64,000 nucleotides of DNA, from the NCBI GenBank assembly GCA_009780185.1, contig WRAN01000003.1:62001-126000 (forward strand), given 5' to 3'. The notes below the pieces were generated by a model. The model was not told where the DNA came from and did not search any database. It worked only from the letters and a program-made list of their open reading frames with translations. This document shows, piece after piece, positions 26,876-36,444 of this stretch (the stretch's first letter is position 1; every line of letters starts with the position of its first letter). The translations under genes were made by a program, and so were the position numbers. This stretch comes from Defluviitaleaceae bacterium. GTDB lineage: Bacteria; Bacillota; Clostridia; Lachnospirales; WQUN01.

Positions 26876-29227
26876 ATGATGAAGAATGTAAAGCATAAAG
26901 TGCCAAAGGTGCTCTGTTTTGTGTTGGTCTTGCTTATAGCTCTTGGTGGGTTTGGTTATTTGATATCCACTCAGGCTTTCTTTGAGCAGCAGTCCGATGA
27001 CGGTATAGCAGTGTATGAAGGCTTTGTCGATAATGAGTTGATAAGTCTTAATCGAAGTATGTTGCTGATCCCTGAACCCGATTATCCATCATATTTCGTT
27101 GGTGACAGCTTTGACGAGTTTGTATTTGACAATAGTAATTTAGAACCTATTCCAGAGCCGCGTCCCTACTATATTGATGATGGGCGCCAATATTATGATT
27201 TGATTGAGTTGCCTATGGACTTTGTTGACTGGCAGGATATGCTAATCTCAGAGCCAGGATTTGAGCAAGACCGGGATATTCAAGCGTCTAGCGCATCTTC
27301 TGTATATTTTCACTATAGTAGTTCAGGCCATGACAGTGGGTCTCCTCCGGCGGGTCATTTTGCCAGTGCTAATGGAGTAATAACGCTGCGTGACCATAAT
27401 AATATGTTTAGAGCATGGTTTAGATTTGCAGGCTGGTATAATGGAGGGTTAGCTCAACCTGGACATGTGTTTAATTTTGGGCCGGGATCCCATGGCTGGT
27501 TTCCGTGGGATGCTAGATGGGTTCCTGGTGTAACAGTTGATTATAGGAGTGTTGGTCATACGTCTGGTACTGTGCCTGCCCCTCATTCCGCTGATGCGAA
27601 TGGGCGTGTTACGTTTGCCCATCACAACCTTGCTAGGACGGGTTATAGGTTTATGGGATGGCGTAATGGCGTAACAAGGCAGCCAGGTGAATTTTTTGAT
27701 TTTGGACCTACCCGTCAAGATCACTTTACCTTTTACGCTGTTTGGGAGCGTGTTCAAGTTACATTTCAATATAGAAGCACAGGGCATACGAGTGGTACGG
27801 TGCCTGCAAGTCATTCGGTTGTTGCGCCTATGCGCATCGAGGTGGCTAATCCGGGGAACTTGGCAAGAACAGGATACTTCTTTAATGGATGGAGAAGAAG
27901 TGATAATCTAGTTTTACAGCCAGGAAACGGGTTCTTTTTTCCAGCAGGTACATTGCAAACATGGACGTTTGATGCTATATGGGTTAGATCTCCGTCACCT
28001 ATTATTAATTTAAACTATGAAATTTATGTGAGTTCCAATGTGCCAGGTGCTCATGCTAGAAGCCTTGTGGGTAGTGTAAAGCCTGGTTTTCGTAATACAT
28101 TCGGAATTAATTTTGTTTATTCTATAACAAGGGTAACAACAAGGCTTGATCCAAGGCAGACTAATATCCCATGTTTTTCACCGCATCAGAGTGGCAGGTG
28201 TGACCATCGATGTGGTATAGCTTCAAATGGATCTGACTGTCGTTTGCACCATCATAGATCAGGTGATTATATGGTTCGCATGAGATACCCTATTAGCGGA
28301 TCTAGGCATGTGTTTAGGTTTGTTGATTACCATATATGTAACTTTAATGGCGTAAATCATTCTTCAAATTACGTGGGACTTGCATTTATTGGCGATCTGG
28401 ATATGATTGTAACAACAGCTGCGAGGCATCCTCTTGTTGTAACTGCTCATGAAATATCCCATAATCTGGGGGCACGATGTGACAGATGTACACCGCTTCA
28501 ATTATGTGTAATGAGTAGCTGGGATACACATAATCTATGGTGTGATTCATGTAGGGGCGCGATTATGGCACATCGTGCGTGGATGATGGGAATGAGTAGC
28601 AGAGAGGTTTTAGCAAGCCACAACGATCCACGATATGAAATCGCTATATGTACACCTGAGGCTTCTGACCCTCTTGTGTTTTTGTCGCTTGATGAGTTTA
28701 TTGTGAATCATAATGCAATTGCATTAGACAGGGGCGGAAGCGTGGCAGATATTATAAATCTTGCTGGACTCGAAAGACTTTATCTGCCGTCAAATTTGCC
28801 ATTAGAGTACCAACTTTATCGATTAATGATAAATGAAAATGCTGTTAATCTTGTATATTTGCACATTGATGACATGATATCTGAAGATACCGTTATGGAC
28901 GCGTTGATTCAGCAACGACATTTTCAGTTTAGCTTTACACGATGGGATGTGGACTCTCCAATGGAGGGTATACTTCAGCAAATGGGTGCAACAGAGGATG
29001 ATTTAATTAATGGCAGATATTTATTTGTTGAACCCAATATGCTTATATGGGCATCTGATCGAGAGGTTATTTATATGTATACCCCACTTAGCTTAAGTAA
29101 TAATATTGGGATGCCGGTTATAATTGGTAATGAATTATCAATTTATGAAGCTTCGCGCAATCAAATTGAATTCACAAAAACCAGTGTTATTAATTTGCAT
29201 TCGGGAGATGTAAGCTATCTTTATTAA
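26876..29227 (+). CDS. Secreted InlB-repeat protein with reprolysin-like (metzincin) protease domain
   Basis: About 783 residues. The ATG at 26876 or 26879 follows AAGGGAG; an upstream GTG at 26858 is unlikely. A signal peptide or membrane anchor (VLCFVLVLLIALGGFGYL) is followed by an acidic spacer and three InlB B-type repeats of about 75 residues (about 145-375, each with SGHxSGxxPAxH and GYRFMGWRNG-like cores). A Cys/His-rich domain follows with the zinc motif AHEISHNLGARCD (His 525, Glu 526, His 529) and a possible Met-turn at CVMSS (about 546). In metzincins the motif is HExxHxxGxxH/D; here the third ligand position is Cys 535. The last 170 residues match nothing I know. No sortase motif is present. 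Confidence 0.75.
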   Translation: MMKNVKHKVPKVLCFVLVLLIALGGFGYLISTQAFFEQQSDDGIAVYEGFVDNELISLNRSMLLIPEPDYPSYFVGDSFDEFVFDNSNLEPIPEPRPYYIDDGRQYYDLIELPMDFVDWQDMLISEPGFEQDRDIQASSASSVYFHYSSSGHDSGSPPAGHFASANGVITLRDHNNMFRAWFRFAGWYNGGLAQPGHVFNFGPGSHGWFPWDARWVPGVTVDYRSVGHTSGTVPAPHSADANGRVTFAHHNLARTGYRFMGWRNGVTRQPGEFFDFGPTRQDHFTFYAVWERVQVTFQYRSTGHTSGTVPASHSVVAPMRIEVANPGNLARTGYFFNGWRRSDNLVLQPGNGFFFPAGTLQTWTFDAIWVRSPSPIINLNYEIYVSSNVPGAHARSLVGSVKPGFRNTFGINFVYSITRVTTRLDPRQTNIPCFSPHQSGRCDHRCGIASNGSDCRLHHHRSGDYMVRMRYPISGSRHVFRFVDYHICNFNGVNHSSNYVGLAFIGDLDMIVTTAARHPLVVTAHEISHNLGARCDRCTPLQLCVMSSWDTHNLWCDSCRGAIMAHRAWMMGMSSREVLASHNDPRYEIAICTPEASDPLVFLSLDEFIVNHNAIALDRGGSVADIINLAGLERLYLPSNLPLEYQLYRLMINENAVNLVYLHIDDMISEDTVMDALIQQRHFQFSFTRWDVDSPMEGILQQMGATEDDLINGRYLFVEPNMLIWASDREVIYMYTPLSLSNNIGMPVIIGNELSIYEASRNQIEFTKTSVINLHSGDVSYLY

Positions 29228-29302
29228 TGGTTTTTTGTTATATATATGTAATGTCTGTATTATTGATTTTTCCGGATACATCTAGTACTCTGATGCATAT
29301 AA

Positions 29303-29342
29303 TACCGATTATATATGATAGCTGTAAAATATGTAATCGGTA
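29303..29342 (+). promoter_or_regulatory. Perfect inverted repeat upstream of the InlB-repeat surface protein
   Basis: TACCGATTA (29303-29311) and TAATCGGTA (29334-29342) flank a 22-base AT-rich spacer, ending 39 bases before the start codon. There is no T-run, so it is more likely an operator or RNA hairpin than a terminator. It is the only notable structure in the gap between the two large secreted-protein genes. Confidence 0.45.
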
Positions 29343-29381
29343 CATACATATTTATAGTAATGATGTAGGGGGGGATACGTG

Positions 29382-32300
29382 ATGACAAAAAGCCCTAAGA
29401 AATGCAAGGTATATATAATTAAATCAATCGCTTTTCGACCTATTGTTTTAGGCGTGGTAATGATGCTAATGCTTCTTAGTATCCCCGCAATTTCTACTGT
29501 AAGGCAGATAGTGGCAGGGCCTGAAAATGGTTATCACATCGTTACTTTTCATCTCCGTGGTGGGTATGTAAATGGTAGCCCGGACGATATTATTGTTTCT
29601 GTTCCTCATGGTAGCACAATAGGCGATGCAATGCCATTAGATCCAATTGATTCCGGATCAATGCGCTTTTCAGGTTGGATTTTGGAGCCAGGCTTAGCAG
29701 TTGATAGTATAGATCCAAATGAAGTGTCTAATATGACCATTATAAGGCCGATGATGTTTTCTGCAGCATGGCTTAGTGTTACCCTTGAGCATCGTGTGAC
29801 ACTATATTTAGATGGCGGCAATGTAAATGATTATTCTGGGGCTATTATAATAGGTAGGCCATCGTTTAATGGGCAACAAGTTATATTCGCAAGAGATATC
29901 CCTATTCCTGAACGCGACGGATTTACATTTTTAGGTTGGAAAGAAGAAGATGCAGGGGATTTGCTTAATGCTACACAAGTAGCGGCGAGATCAGTTCATA
30001 CAGTACAGTCTAGTCGAATTTTTGTTGCGCAATGGGAGATTGCAAGCGATGTTTACCATGAGATAGTATTTGTACTTGGGGAGGGTTATGTGAATGGCAG
30101 TTCTAGCGATATCATAATTATTGTCCCACATGGTGGTACAATTGGCGATACTATGCCGTCGGCCCCAGCAGTTCCTGGCTCATCTCCTTCCTTTATAGGA
30201 TGGGAAGAATCAGGCGCGGGAGGGTTTCCTGTCATGTCTTCAGAGTATGTGGCTGGTATTCTCATTACAAGGTCAATAACGTTTGAGGCTGTGTATGCAT
30301 TTGTGACAGTGCTCCATATAGTACACTTGGATTTCAATGGTGGTTATATGGGTGCGGACCCTGGGCCGATTGAGATAGTTCGGCCATCACATTTTGGAGT
30401 CCAAGCCATACATGCCGAAGACATTCCTACCCCTATCCGTTCTGGATTTGCGTTGGCAGGCTGGCGTGAGAATGGCGTGGGTGATTTACTTACAGCTACA
30501 GAGGTAGCAGCTCGTTCAGTTGATAGAGGCTTTAGTTATCCGCCTTTTGTGGCACAATGGAAGCCTATGAGTGAAATTCAACATTTAGTTGCATTTGCAT
30601 TTGATGGAAGTGCTTATCCCACTGTAATAGCCACTATAGCTGTTCCTCATGGTGGTACTATTGGTGATGCCTTGCCGTCAGACCCAGAGCAACCATTTCC
30701 TAATAACTTGACCTCACGTTTTATAGGGTGGTTGGTTACTACTGACGGGTGGGATATGGATATAGATGAGTGGTGGGGTGAAGATTCGCAAGTTGTAGCT
30801 AGTATTCCCATTATGGGGCCGACCACTTTTTTTGGCTCATGGGAGTTTTGGTCACCGATATATTGGGTACGTTTTGATTTCAATGGTGGTTATATTGGCG
30901 AAGTCCCAGAACTCCTTTATGCGAATATGCCAGCTCCTGTGCAATATGAGGCTATTCGAATCCCTATCCGTGATGGATATATATTTGAAGGATGGCGAGT
31001 GGATGGAGTAGGGGATTTGCTTACTTCGGCTGATGTTGCGGCGCGGTCGATTTATCTTGATAATCCTGGCGCATTACTTAATGCACAAGCGCAATGGAGG
31101 GCTAACGATAACGTCACACATACAGTGACATTCCAAATATCAGGTGGGTATATAAACGGAAGTCAGGAAAATTTTACAATCAAAGTCCCGCATGGTAGCG
31201 CAATTGGTGAAAACATGCCGCCAGACCCAACCCCAACTGGTATGACTACGTTTGTAGGATGGCAAGAGCAGGGCAGTGGGCCGGTCTTTCAGCCTGACGT
31301 GGTGGCAAATATGCAGATTACAAGACCAATGACTTTTAGAGCTTCGTGGGCGTTTTATACACCTGCGCATAGGGTAAATCTGTATTTAGATGGTGGTAAT
31401 GTAAATGGTAATCTCGAACCTATTAGAATAATCAGGCCATCGTTTACTGGAAGCCAAGTGATTTTTGCTGAGGATATCCCCGCCCCAAGCCGTGTAGGAT
31501 TCACTTTTTTAGGCTGGCGGGAAGATGGAGTCGGGGACTTGCTTACTGCTACCCAGGTGGCGGCTAGGTCAGTCCATACTGTAGAGTCTAGTCGGATTTT
31601 TGTTGCCCAATGGGAGGAAGTGCATTATCCATTACCGACTGTAAGGGTAACTCTCAATCCTGGGGTTGGTTCTCTTCCTATAGGGATTACTAATTATATT
31701 GAAGGGCCACAAGGTTTTGTAATTGATAGCTTGCCTGCATCTATAGCGCCCCCTGATAGCCTTTATGTGTTTGCCAATGGTTGGTCTTTTGAGGAGACAT
31801 GGCCGATGATAACCACTGTTGAGTTTCCTTTCGTGGTTACGGAAGATATTGCGATAAGGGCAATATTTCTTCGTAGAGACCCTATGCTTACCCTTGAACT
31901 TAACCATGGACGGATGCCTGACGGTGTGGTTTGGCCGCATTTTAGTTATGGGGAGACAGTAAATACACTGCCGACACCTATCCGGGATGGGTATGTTTTT
32001 GCTGGCTGGATGCATGGTGATATTGTTTTATCCTTTCCTTTTATTATGGAGCGAGATATGACGATTACTGCTGCATGGGGGCATATACTTTCTCCTTCTC
32101 CTTCTCCTTCTCCTTCTCCTTCTCCTTCTCCTTCTCCTTCTCCAAGCCCAATGCCATCGCCGAGTCCAAGTCCGATACCCGTGCCAAGTCCGTCACCGAG
32201 CCCAAGTCCATCACCGTCACCGAGTCCAAGCCCTATACCAAGTCCGTCACCAACGCCTTCTTCAACTCCAAGCTCCACAGCAACCCGCCCCAACCCACAA

Positions 32301-32489
32301 ACCAGCCCACTTCATGTTAGCCTAATGATTTTTGGGGTGGTGATATTATTTGGTATTGCAGTATTTGGAGTGATTTCACTGCGCAGTAAGCAGATATCTG
32401 CTGTCAAGAAGTACGATATGGCGCTGACCCGCTACAACCGAGAAGAGCGGATAACAGATTTAGCTAGTAACGATAATAGAGATGAATAA
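29382..32489 (+). CDS. Large surface protein with ten InlB B-type repeats, Ser-Pro stalk and C-terminal anchor
   Basis: About 1035 residues, starting at ATG 29382 after an AGGGGGGGA site. There is an N-terminal signal or anchor segment ([16 protein letters not shown]), then four tandem pairs of two alternating repeat types of about 80-90 residues. Type A carries [12 protein letters not shown]-like motifs; type B carries GFTFLGW and [14 protein letters not shown]. Two more divergent repeats follow. The eighth repeat is nearly identical to the second, a sign of recent duplication. A Ser-Pro stalk of about 60 residues follows, then a membrane helix ([20 protein letters not shown]) and a basic cytoplasmic tail of about 45 residues. 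No LPxTG is present. Such repeats usually act as adhesin or spacer modules. Confidence 0.85.
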   Translation: MTKSPKKCKVYIIKSIAFRPIVLGVVMMLMLLSIPAISTVRQIVAGPENGYHIVTFHLRGGYVNGSPDDIIVSVPHGSTIGDAMPLDPIDSGSMRFSGWILEPGLAVDSIDPNEVSNMTIIRPMMFSAAWLSVTLEHRVTLYLDGGNVNDYSGAIIIGRPSFNGQQVIFARDIPIPERDGFTFLGWKEEDAGDLLNATQVAARSVHTVQSSRIFVAQWEIASDVYHEIVFVLGEGYVNGSSSDIIIIVPHGGTIGDTMPSAPAVPGSSPSFIGWEESGAGGFPVMSSEYVAGILITRSITFEAVYAFVTVLHIVHLDFNGGYMGADPGPIEIVRPSHFGVQAIHAEDIPTPIRSGFALAGWRENGVGDLLTATEVAARSVDRGFSYPPFVAQWKPMSEIQHLVAFAFDGSAYPTVIATIAVPHGGTIGDALPSDPEQPFPNNLTSRFIGWLVTTDGWDMDIDEWWGEDSQVVASIPIMGPTTFFGSWEFWSPIYWVRFDFNGGYIGEVPELLYANMPAPVQYEAIRIPIRDGYIFEGWRVDGVGDLLTSADVAARSIYLDNPGALLNAQAQWRANDNVTHTVTFQISGGYINGSQENFTIKVPHGSAIGENMPPDPTPTGMTTFVGWQEQGSGPVFQPDVVANMQITRPMTFRASWAFYTPAHRVNLYLDGGNVNGNLEPIRIIRPSFTGSQVIFAEDIPAPSRVGFTFLGWREDGVGDLLTATQVAARSVHTVESSRIFVAQWEEVHYPLPTVRVTLNPGVGSLPIGITNYIEGPQGFVIDSLPASIAPPDSLYVFANGWSFEETWPMITTVEFPFVVTEDIAIRAIFLRRDPMLTLELNHGRMPDGVVWPHFSYGETVNTLPTPIRDGYVFAGWMHGDIVLSFPFIMERDMTITAAWGHILSPSPSPSPSPSPSPSPSPSPMPSPSPSPIPVPSPSPSPSPSPSPSPSPIPSPSPTPSSTPSSTATRPNPQTSPLHVSLMIFGVVILFGIAVFGVISLRSKQISAVKKYDMALTRYNREERITDLASNDNRDE
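32087..32150 (+). repeat. Hexanucleotide CTTCTC tandem array encoding Ser-Pro
   Basis: About ten perfect copies of the six-base unit CTTCTC (reads TCTCCT/CTTCTC) lie in the stalk-coding part of the surface protein gene, then degenerate into AGTCCAAGTCCG-type Ser-Pro codons. Because the unit is six bases, slippage adds or removes whole Ser-Pro pairs without a frameshift. Confidence 0.9.
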
Positions 32490-32499
32490 TTAGACATTG

Positions 32500-32548
32500 A
32501 AAACCCGTATGCTGCCAAAGAGAAGTTCTTTCGTCGTATACGGGTTTT
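32500..32548 (+). terminator. Terminator after the InlB-repeat surface protein
   Basis: AAAACCCGTAT pairs with ATACGGGTTTT around a loop of about 27 bases and is followed by a T-rich stretch, 11 bases past the stop codon. Confidence 0.8.
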
Positions 32549-32619
32549 GCTATTTTTATCATTACATTAAATGAATATAGTAGTTAATGAATTAACCTCA
32601 TGCATGGAGGTGATTACCA

Positions 32620-32943
32620 ATGATTAGTCAAAGTCTAGTTGATTGCATTTCAAAAGCTTCTGAATATAAAGGGGTATCTCGTATAGGTATTTTTGGCTCA
32701 TTTGCAAGAGCAGAACAAAGTGATGATATTGATATCCTTTATGATTATCATTATATAGACAATGATAATAATGGAATTTCTGATACATTTCAGTTTCTTG
32801 ATATATTGGAATCAGATTTGATTAAACATCTTGGCGATAGAGATATTGATTTTATATCCTATCATGCCATCCTTGACAGCAATGATGATATCCTTAAGCA
32901 AAATGTTATGCGTGATGTAGTGTGGGTATATGAACAGAAGTAA
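32620..32943 (+). CDS. MNT-type minimal nucleotidyltransferase
   Basis: The 107-residue protein has the pol-beta-like nucleotidyltransferase signature GIFGSFARAEQSDDIDILYD (about residues 23-42: GSFAR then D-x-D). Its C-terminal tail (QNVMRDVVWVYEQK) resembles the end of MntA antitoxins. MNT proteins usually pair with a HEPN RNase toxin and AMPylate or adenylylate it. Here no HEPN gene follows; only a 30-codon ORF (32930-33022) is present. Ribosome site GGAGGTG lies 8 bases ahead. It may be an orphan antitoxin or an unrelated nucleotidyltransferase. Confidence 0.8.
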   Translation: MISQSLVDCISKASEYKGVSRIGIFGSFARAEQSDDIDILYDYHYIDNDNNGISDTFQFLDILESDLIKHLGDRDIDFISYHAILDSNDDILKQNVMRDVVWVYEQK

Positions 32944-33134
32944 TTTAAATGAATACATTGACCTACTATGCCAACGTTTATTTGGGTTTAGCAGCTCACT
33001 CTATGCCGATTATTTTGGCTAGGGTGGGCTGTTTTGCTTGATGGCTGCTTATATTTTTCCATGACTTCATTAAGTCTTCAGATTTATAGTATATATTCTT
33101 CTTATCAACAAAATGAAAGGATGTAAATAAAGCA

Positions 33135-33797
33135 ATGGAAATAAAAATCCTACTGGTGGAAGATGACGAACATATATTAAATTCCGTCACGGCTTTCCTT
33201 GAGGGCGAGGGGTATATTGTCGATGCCTGCGATGATGGAGATATAGCTTTGGAGCGGATATATGAGAAATCTTATCATTTGGTTATTCTGGATATTATGC
33301 TGCCCGGTGCTGACGGACATAAAATTTTGAAAGAGCTTAGGAGCCTTAACAATACCCCGGTTTTGATGTTGTCGGCCTTGGGGGATGATGGTAATCAGAT
33401 CAGGTCTTTTGATGCCTTGGCTGATGACTATGTTACTAAGCCTTTTAAGATCCAGCTGTTGTTGAAACGGGTGGCGGCGCTTTTACGCCGAAGTGGTGCT
33501 TTGGCAAAGGAAATCCGGGCTGGTGATATTACTCTTTACCCTGATGATTTTAAGGTGACGTATCAAGAGAGGGAGATTACCCTAACCTTGAAGGAATTCG
33601 AAATACTATCTTTGTTTATGCATAATAAAAACCGCACTCTCACATATGAGGTCATTATGTCCCAGGTGTATGGATACGATTTTGATAGGTTAGGGAACAC
33701 GATGCAGGCTCATATAAAGAATCTTAGGGCAAAGCTTCCGGTAGATATTATTAAAACTGTACGTGGTGTGGGATATAGGTTGGAGGGTGAAGGTTGA
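33135..33797 (+). CDS. OmpR/PhoB-family response regulator
   Basis: The 220-residue protein has an N-terminal receiver (acidic pocket VEDDE at about 7-11, phospho-Asp in VILDIMLPG at about 53, Lys in YVTKPFK) and a C-terminal winged-helix (LTLKEFEILSLFMHNKNRTLT, ending in LPVDIIKTVRGVGYRLE). It is overlapped by the sensor kinase gene (4 bases). It probably controls the following two permease-ATPase pairs, the usual target of such adjacent systems. Confidence 0.95.
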   Translation: MEIKILLVEDDEHILNSVTAFLEGEGYIVDACDDGDIALERIYEKSYHLVILDIMLPGADGHKILKELRSLNNTPVLMLSALGDDGNQIRSFDALADDYVTKPFKIQLLLKRVAALLRRSGALAKEIRAGDITLYPDDFKVTYQEREITLTLKEFEILSLFMHNKNRTLTYEVIMSQVYGYDFDRLGNTMQAHIKNLRAKLPVDIIKTVRGVGYRLEGEG

Positions 33798-34987
33798 GAA
33801 AGTTTGGTATTTTTCCTAAGGTATTTGTTTATACTACTTTGTTTCTTGGGGCAGTTATTGCCATTACTGTTGGGCTTTTTTATCAGCAGTTTAGCGCGTT
33901 TTATCAATCTCAACAGATGCAGCAGCTTAGGGTTAATTATCAGGCGCTGTATGAAGAGCTGCATGATGCTGTGACAGACAGACAGCTTATGATTGAGATT
34001 GCCCAGAGGTTTTCTGAGGGGAATCAGAGTTTTGTGTTTCGGTTGATGGATGACGGGCAAGCTCCGATTTTCCTTTCACATAATATTGTGCTGGCTCCTG
34101 AGGATATTGGCACAAGGATGATTTTCACTTTCGGGGGATATACCTTGGTTGCGGAGAATCCTGTGCCGACTTTAGGGGATGGAGGCTTTTGGGTTACTGC
34201 GGTATTTGCCCTTGGAATTATTATGATGGTTGCTTTGGTTGGGGCCGCGGTTTTTGCCAGGCAGATGACCATTCCTATTAAGCGCTCCATTGTTGGATTG
34301 GAAGAGGAGATTAAAAGGCGTACCGAAATGGAAGAGGCTCAGCGATATTTTTTTTCTGCCGCGTCTCATGAGCTAAAAACACCGGTTGCTGCCGCGCGTG
34401 TCATGATGGAAGGGATGCTGGCGGAGATTGGTGACTATAAAAATCATCCTAAATATCTAGGCCAATGCATTAATCTAATGGATGAGCAAAGCAAGACGAT
34501 ATATGAAATCCTGGATATTGTTAATCTGGATGGACATTATGAGCCTCAATTCGAGTCAGTGAACATCAAGGCGATTGTTTTGGAGCAAGTTGAGATTTAT
34601 AGACCTATGGCAGATGCGGCAAAACAAGAGCTTGTTATGGAAAATGACATGGATGTAGATAGCCGAGTTGATACGCGGTTGCTTAGAAAGGTTCTTTCAA
34701 ATGTAATGCTTAACGCTATACAAAATGCGCCAGAAGGTGGGTGTATTCATATATATATGAATGATTTTAGGCTTTGTGTTTTAAATACAGGGCACGTAGA
34801 TGATGAAAGTCTGTCTCGGTTGTTCGACCCATTTTATAGGATGGACAAGGCTCGAAGCCGGAAAAGCGGGCAGACTGGGCTTGGGCTTACTATAGTAAAG
34901 AAGTCTTTGGATTTAATGGATATGAAGTTTGGCTTAGAAAATACCGACAGTGGCGTGCTGTTTTGGATGGATTTAATGGAGGCTTGA
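33794..34987 (+). CDS. Sensor histidine kinase
   Basis: The 397-residue protein has two membrane helices (about residues 10-30 and 138-157) enclosing an extracytoplasmic sensor of about 105 residues, a HAMP-like linker, the H-box SAASHELKTPVAAA, the N-box LSNVMLNAIQNAPEGG and the G-box SGQTGLGLTIVKKSL. It begins at ATG 33794, or a TTG just after, overlapping the response regulator stop. With the downstream MacB/FtsX-type transporters this resembles antimicrobial-peptide sensing modules, though no BceS-like short sensor is present. Confidence 0.93.
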   Translation: MRKFGIFPKVFVYTTLFLGAVIAITVGLFYQQFSAFYQSQQMQQLRVNYQALYEELHDAVTDRQLMIEIAQRFSEGNQSFVFRLMDDGQAPIFLSHNIVLAPEDIGTRMIFTFGGYTLVAENPVPTLGDGGFWVTAVFALGIIMMVALVGAAVFARQMTIPIKRSIVGLEEEIKRRTEMEEAQRYFFSAASHELKTPVAAARVMMEGMLAEIGDYKNHPKYLGQCINLMDEQSKTIYEILDIVNLDGHYEPQFESVNIKAIVLEQVEIYRPMADAAKQELVMENDMDVDSRVDTRLLRKVLSNVMLNAIQNAPEGGCIHIYMNDFRLCVLNTGHVDDESLSRLFDPFYRMDKARSRKSGQTGLGLTIVKKSLDLMDMKFGLENTDSGVLFWMDLMEA

Positions 34988-34989
34988 AA

Positions 34990-36390
34990 ATGTACTTATT
35001 TACCAATGCAATTAAGAATCTCGGCCGCAATAAAGGCCGCAATATGTTAATCGCTGTAATTACTTTGGCGATTATTATATCTACTGTAGTGACTCTTACT
35101 ATCAATAATGCTGCGGCGCGTGTTGTTGATGATATTCGGTTAGATTTAGGCTCGCGGGTATCTGTACGGCAGGATTTTATTGAGATGCGTCAGATGGGGC
35201 TTGATGGCAGAAGGGATGCCCAGCATATTCCACTTACTGATTTTGTGGCATTTTCGGAATCGGAATTTTTGCGGCATACGACCTTTAGTGCTGATGTGTT
35301 GGCTTGGAGTGATAGTCTTTTTGCTATTGATGACCCCAATTTGGGGGAGGGGACTCGTGTCCTTGATGATGGTTCGGTTATGAATGAGGAGACTTTGCGC
35401 CTTGTGACTATCTCAGACCCAGAGCTGCTGCCGGATTTCGGGACTTTGCGTGAAATCGTGGATGGCAGGATGTTTGATGGCATTAATGAGGCTGTAATCA
35501 GTGAGGCACTGGCAGCCCATAATGATATTTCTGTTGGGGATACCATCGAAATTATCGGGGCTTATGCTACGGATAGAATGTTCAGCCTGACAGTTGTGGG
35601 TATTTATTCTGACGCTACTGATGAATATTTAAATCCATGGATTACTATGTTTGGCTTATTTCCCGCGTTAAATCGCCGCAATGAGATTATCGCCAGTTTT
35701 GATACCTTGCTTGCTTCCAGTTGGGAGACTAACGCGGGGCTAGATATTGATTTTCATTATTTTCTTAGTAATCCCGACTATCTTGAGGCTTTTGAAGTTG
35801 AGGTGCGTGCTATGGGGTTGCCCTTTACCTACAATGTGGATATAAATCGTGCGGCCTTTGAGCGGGTTACCGGGCCGCTTGCCGGGATAAGTAGCGCTGC
35901 TTTTACTTTTATGGTTGTTGTGCTGGTGCTTGGAGCTATTACTCTGGGGCTCATGTCATATATGGCGGTGCGAGAGCGGAAGTATGAAGTGGGTGTGCTA
36001 CGGGCTATGGGGCTTGAAAGAGGCAGGGTAGCTATAGGGATAATATCGGAAGCGGTTATGATTGCCGCTGTCTGTCTTGTAATCGGCCTTGGGGTTGGTA
36101 GTGCAGTGGCCCAGCCAATAGCCAACGGGATGCTTAGTGGCAGGGTAGCTGAGGCGGAAGCAGTGGAAAACCCAGGCGCGAACCGGGCGCTTTTTGCGGG
36201 AGGCCAGATGCAAATCGGAGATGGAACTGCGGGGTATGTGCCTGTGAGTGAGATTCAGCTGAATCTTGGGGTGGATATTATTTTGCAGATTATCATCATA
36301 ACTCTAGGCCTCGCGGCACTGACCAGCATTATAGGGGTAGTAATAATAACCCAGTACGAGCCACTTATAATTTTGCGAGAAAGAACCTAA
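34990..36390 (+). CDS. FtsX/MacB-type ABC transporter permease, large extracellular domain
   Basis: The 466-residue protein starts at ATG 34990, 7 bases after GGAGG; the upstream ATG at 34963 lies inside the kinase gene. An N-terminal helix (MLIAVITLAIIISTVVTLTI) is followed by an extracellular MacB_PCD-like domain of about 260 residues and three C-terminal helices with the FtsX signature MAVRERKYEVGVLRAMGL. It forms a transporter with the ATPase encoded 54 bases downstream. A drug, peptide or envelope-lipoprotein function is possible. Confidence 0.92.
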   Translation: MYLFTNAIKNLGRNKGRNMLIAVITLAIIISTVVTLTINNAAARVVDDIRLDLGSRVSVRQDFIEMRQMGLDGRRDAQHIPLTDFVAFSESEFLRHTTFSADVLAWSDSLFAIDDPNLGEGTRVLDDGSVMNEETLRLVTISDPELLPDFGTLREIVDGRMFDGINEAVISEALAAHNDISVGDTIEIIGAYATDRMFSLTVVGIYSDATDEYLNPWITMFGLFPALNRRNEIIASFDTLLASSWETNAGLDIDFHYFLSNPDYLEAFEVEVRAMGLPFTYNVDINRAAFERVTGPLAGISSAAFTFMVVVLVLGAITLGLMSYMAVRERKYEVGVLRAMGLERGRVAIGIISEAVMIAAVCLVIGLGVGSAVAQPIANGMLSGRVAEAEAVENPGANRALFAGGQMQIGDGTAGYVPVSEIQLNLGVDIILQIIIITLGLAALTSIIGVVIITQYEPLIILRERT

Positions 36391-36444
36391 TTGTCCCGAT
36401 ACTTTGGTCAAAACCGGAAAAGTAACAATCTCTAGGAGGAAAGT

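Noticed and set aside
31946-32293. Antisense frame rich in Gly-Glu opposite the Ser-Pro stalk
   Set aside because: It is the mechanical complement of the CTTCTC array; the plus-strand surface protein explains the region fully.
29382-32489. Sortase-anchored (LPxTG) surface protein
   Set aside because: No LPxTG-like motif precedes the C-terminal helix, and the cytoplasmic tail is long.
32930-33022. 30-codon ORF after the MNT gene as a real toxin gene
   Set aside because: No ribosome site and no recognisable HEPN motif; kept only as a possible remnant.
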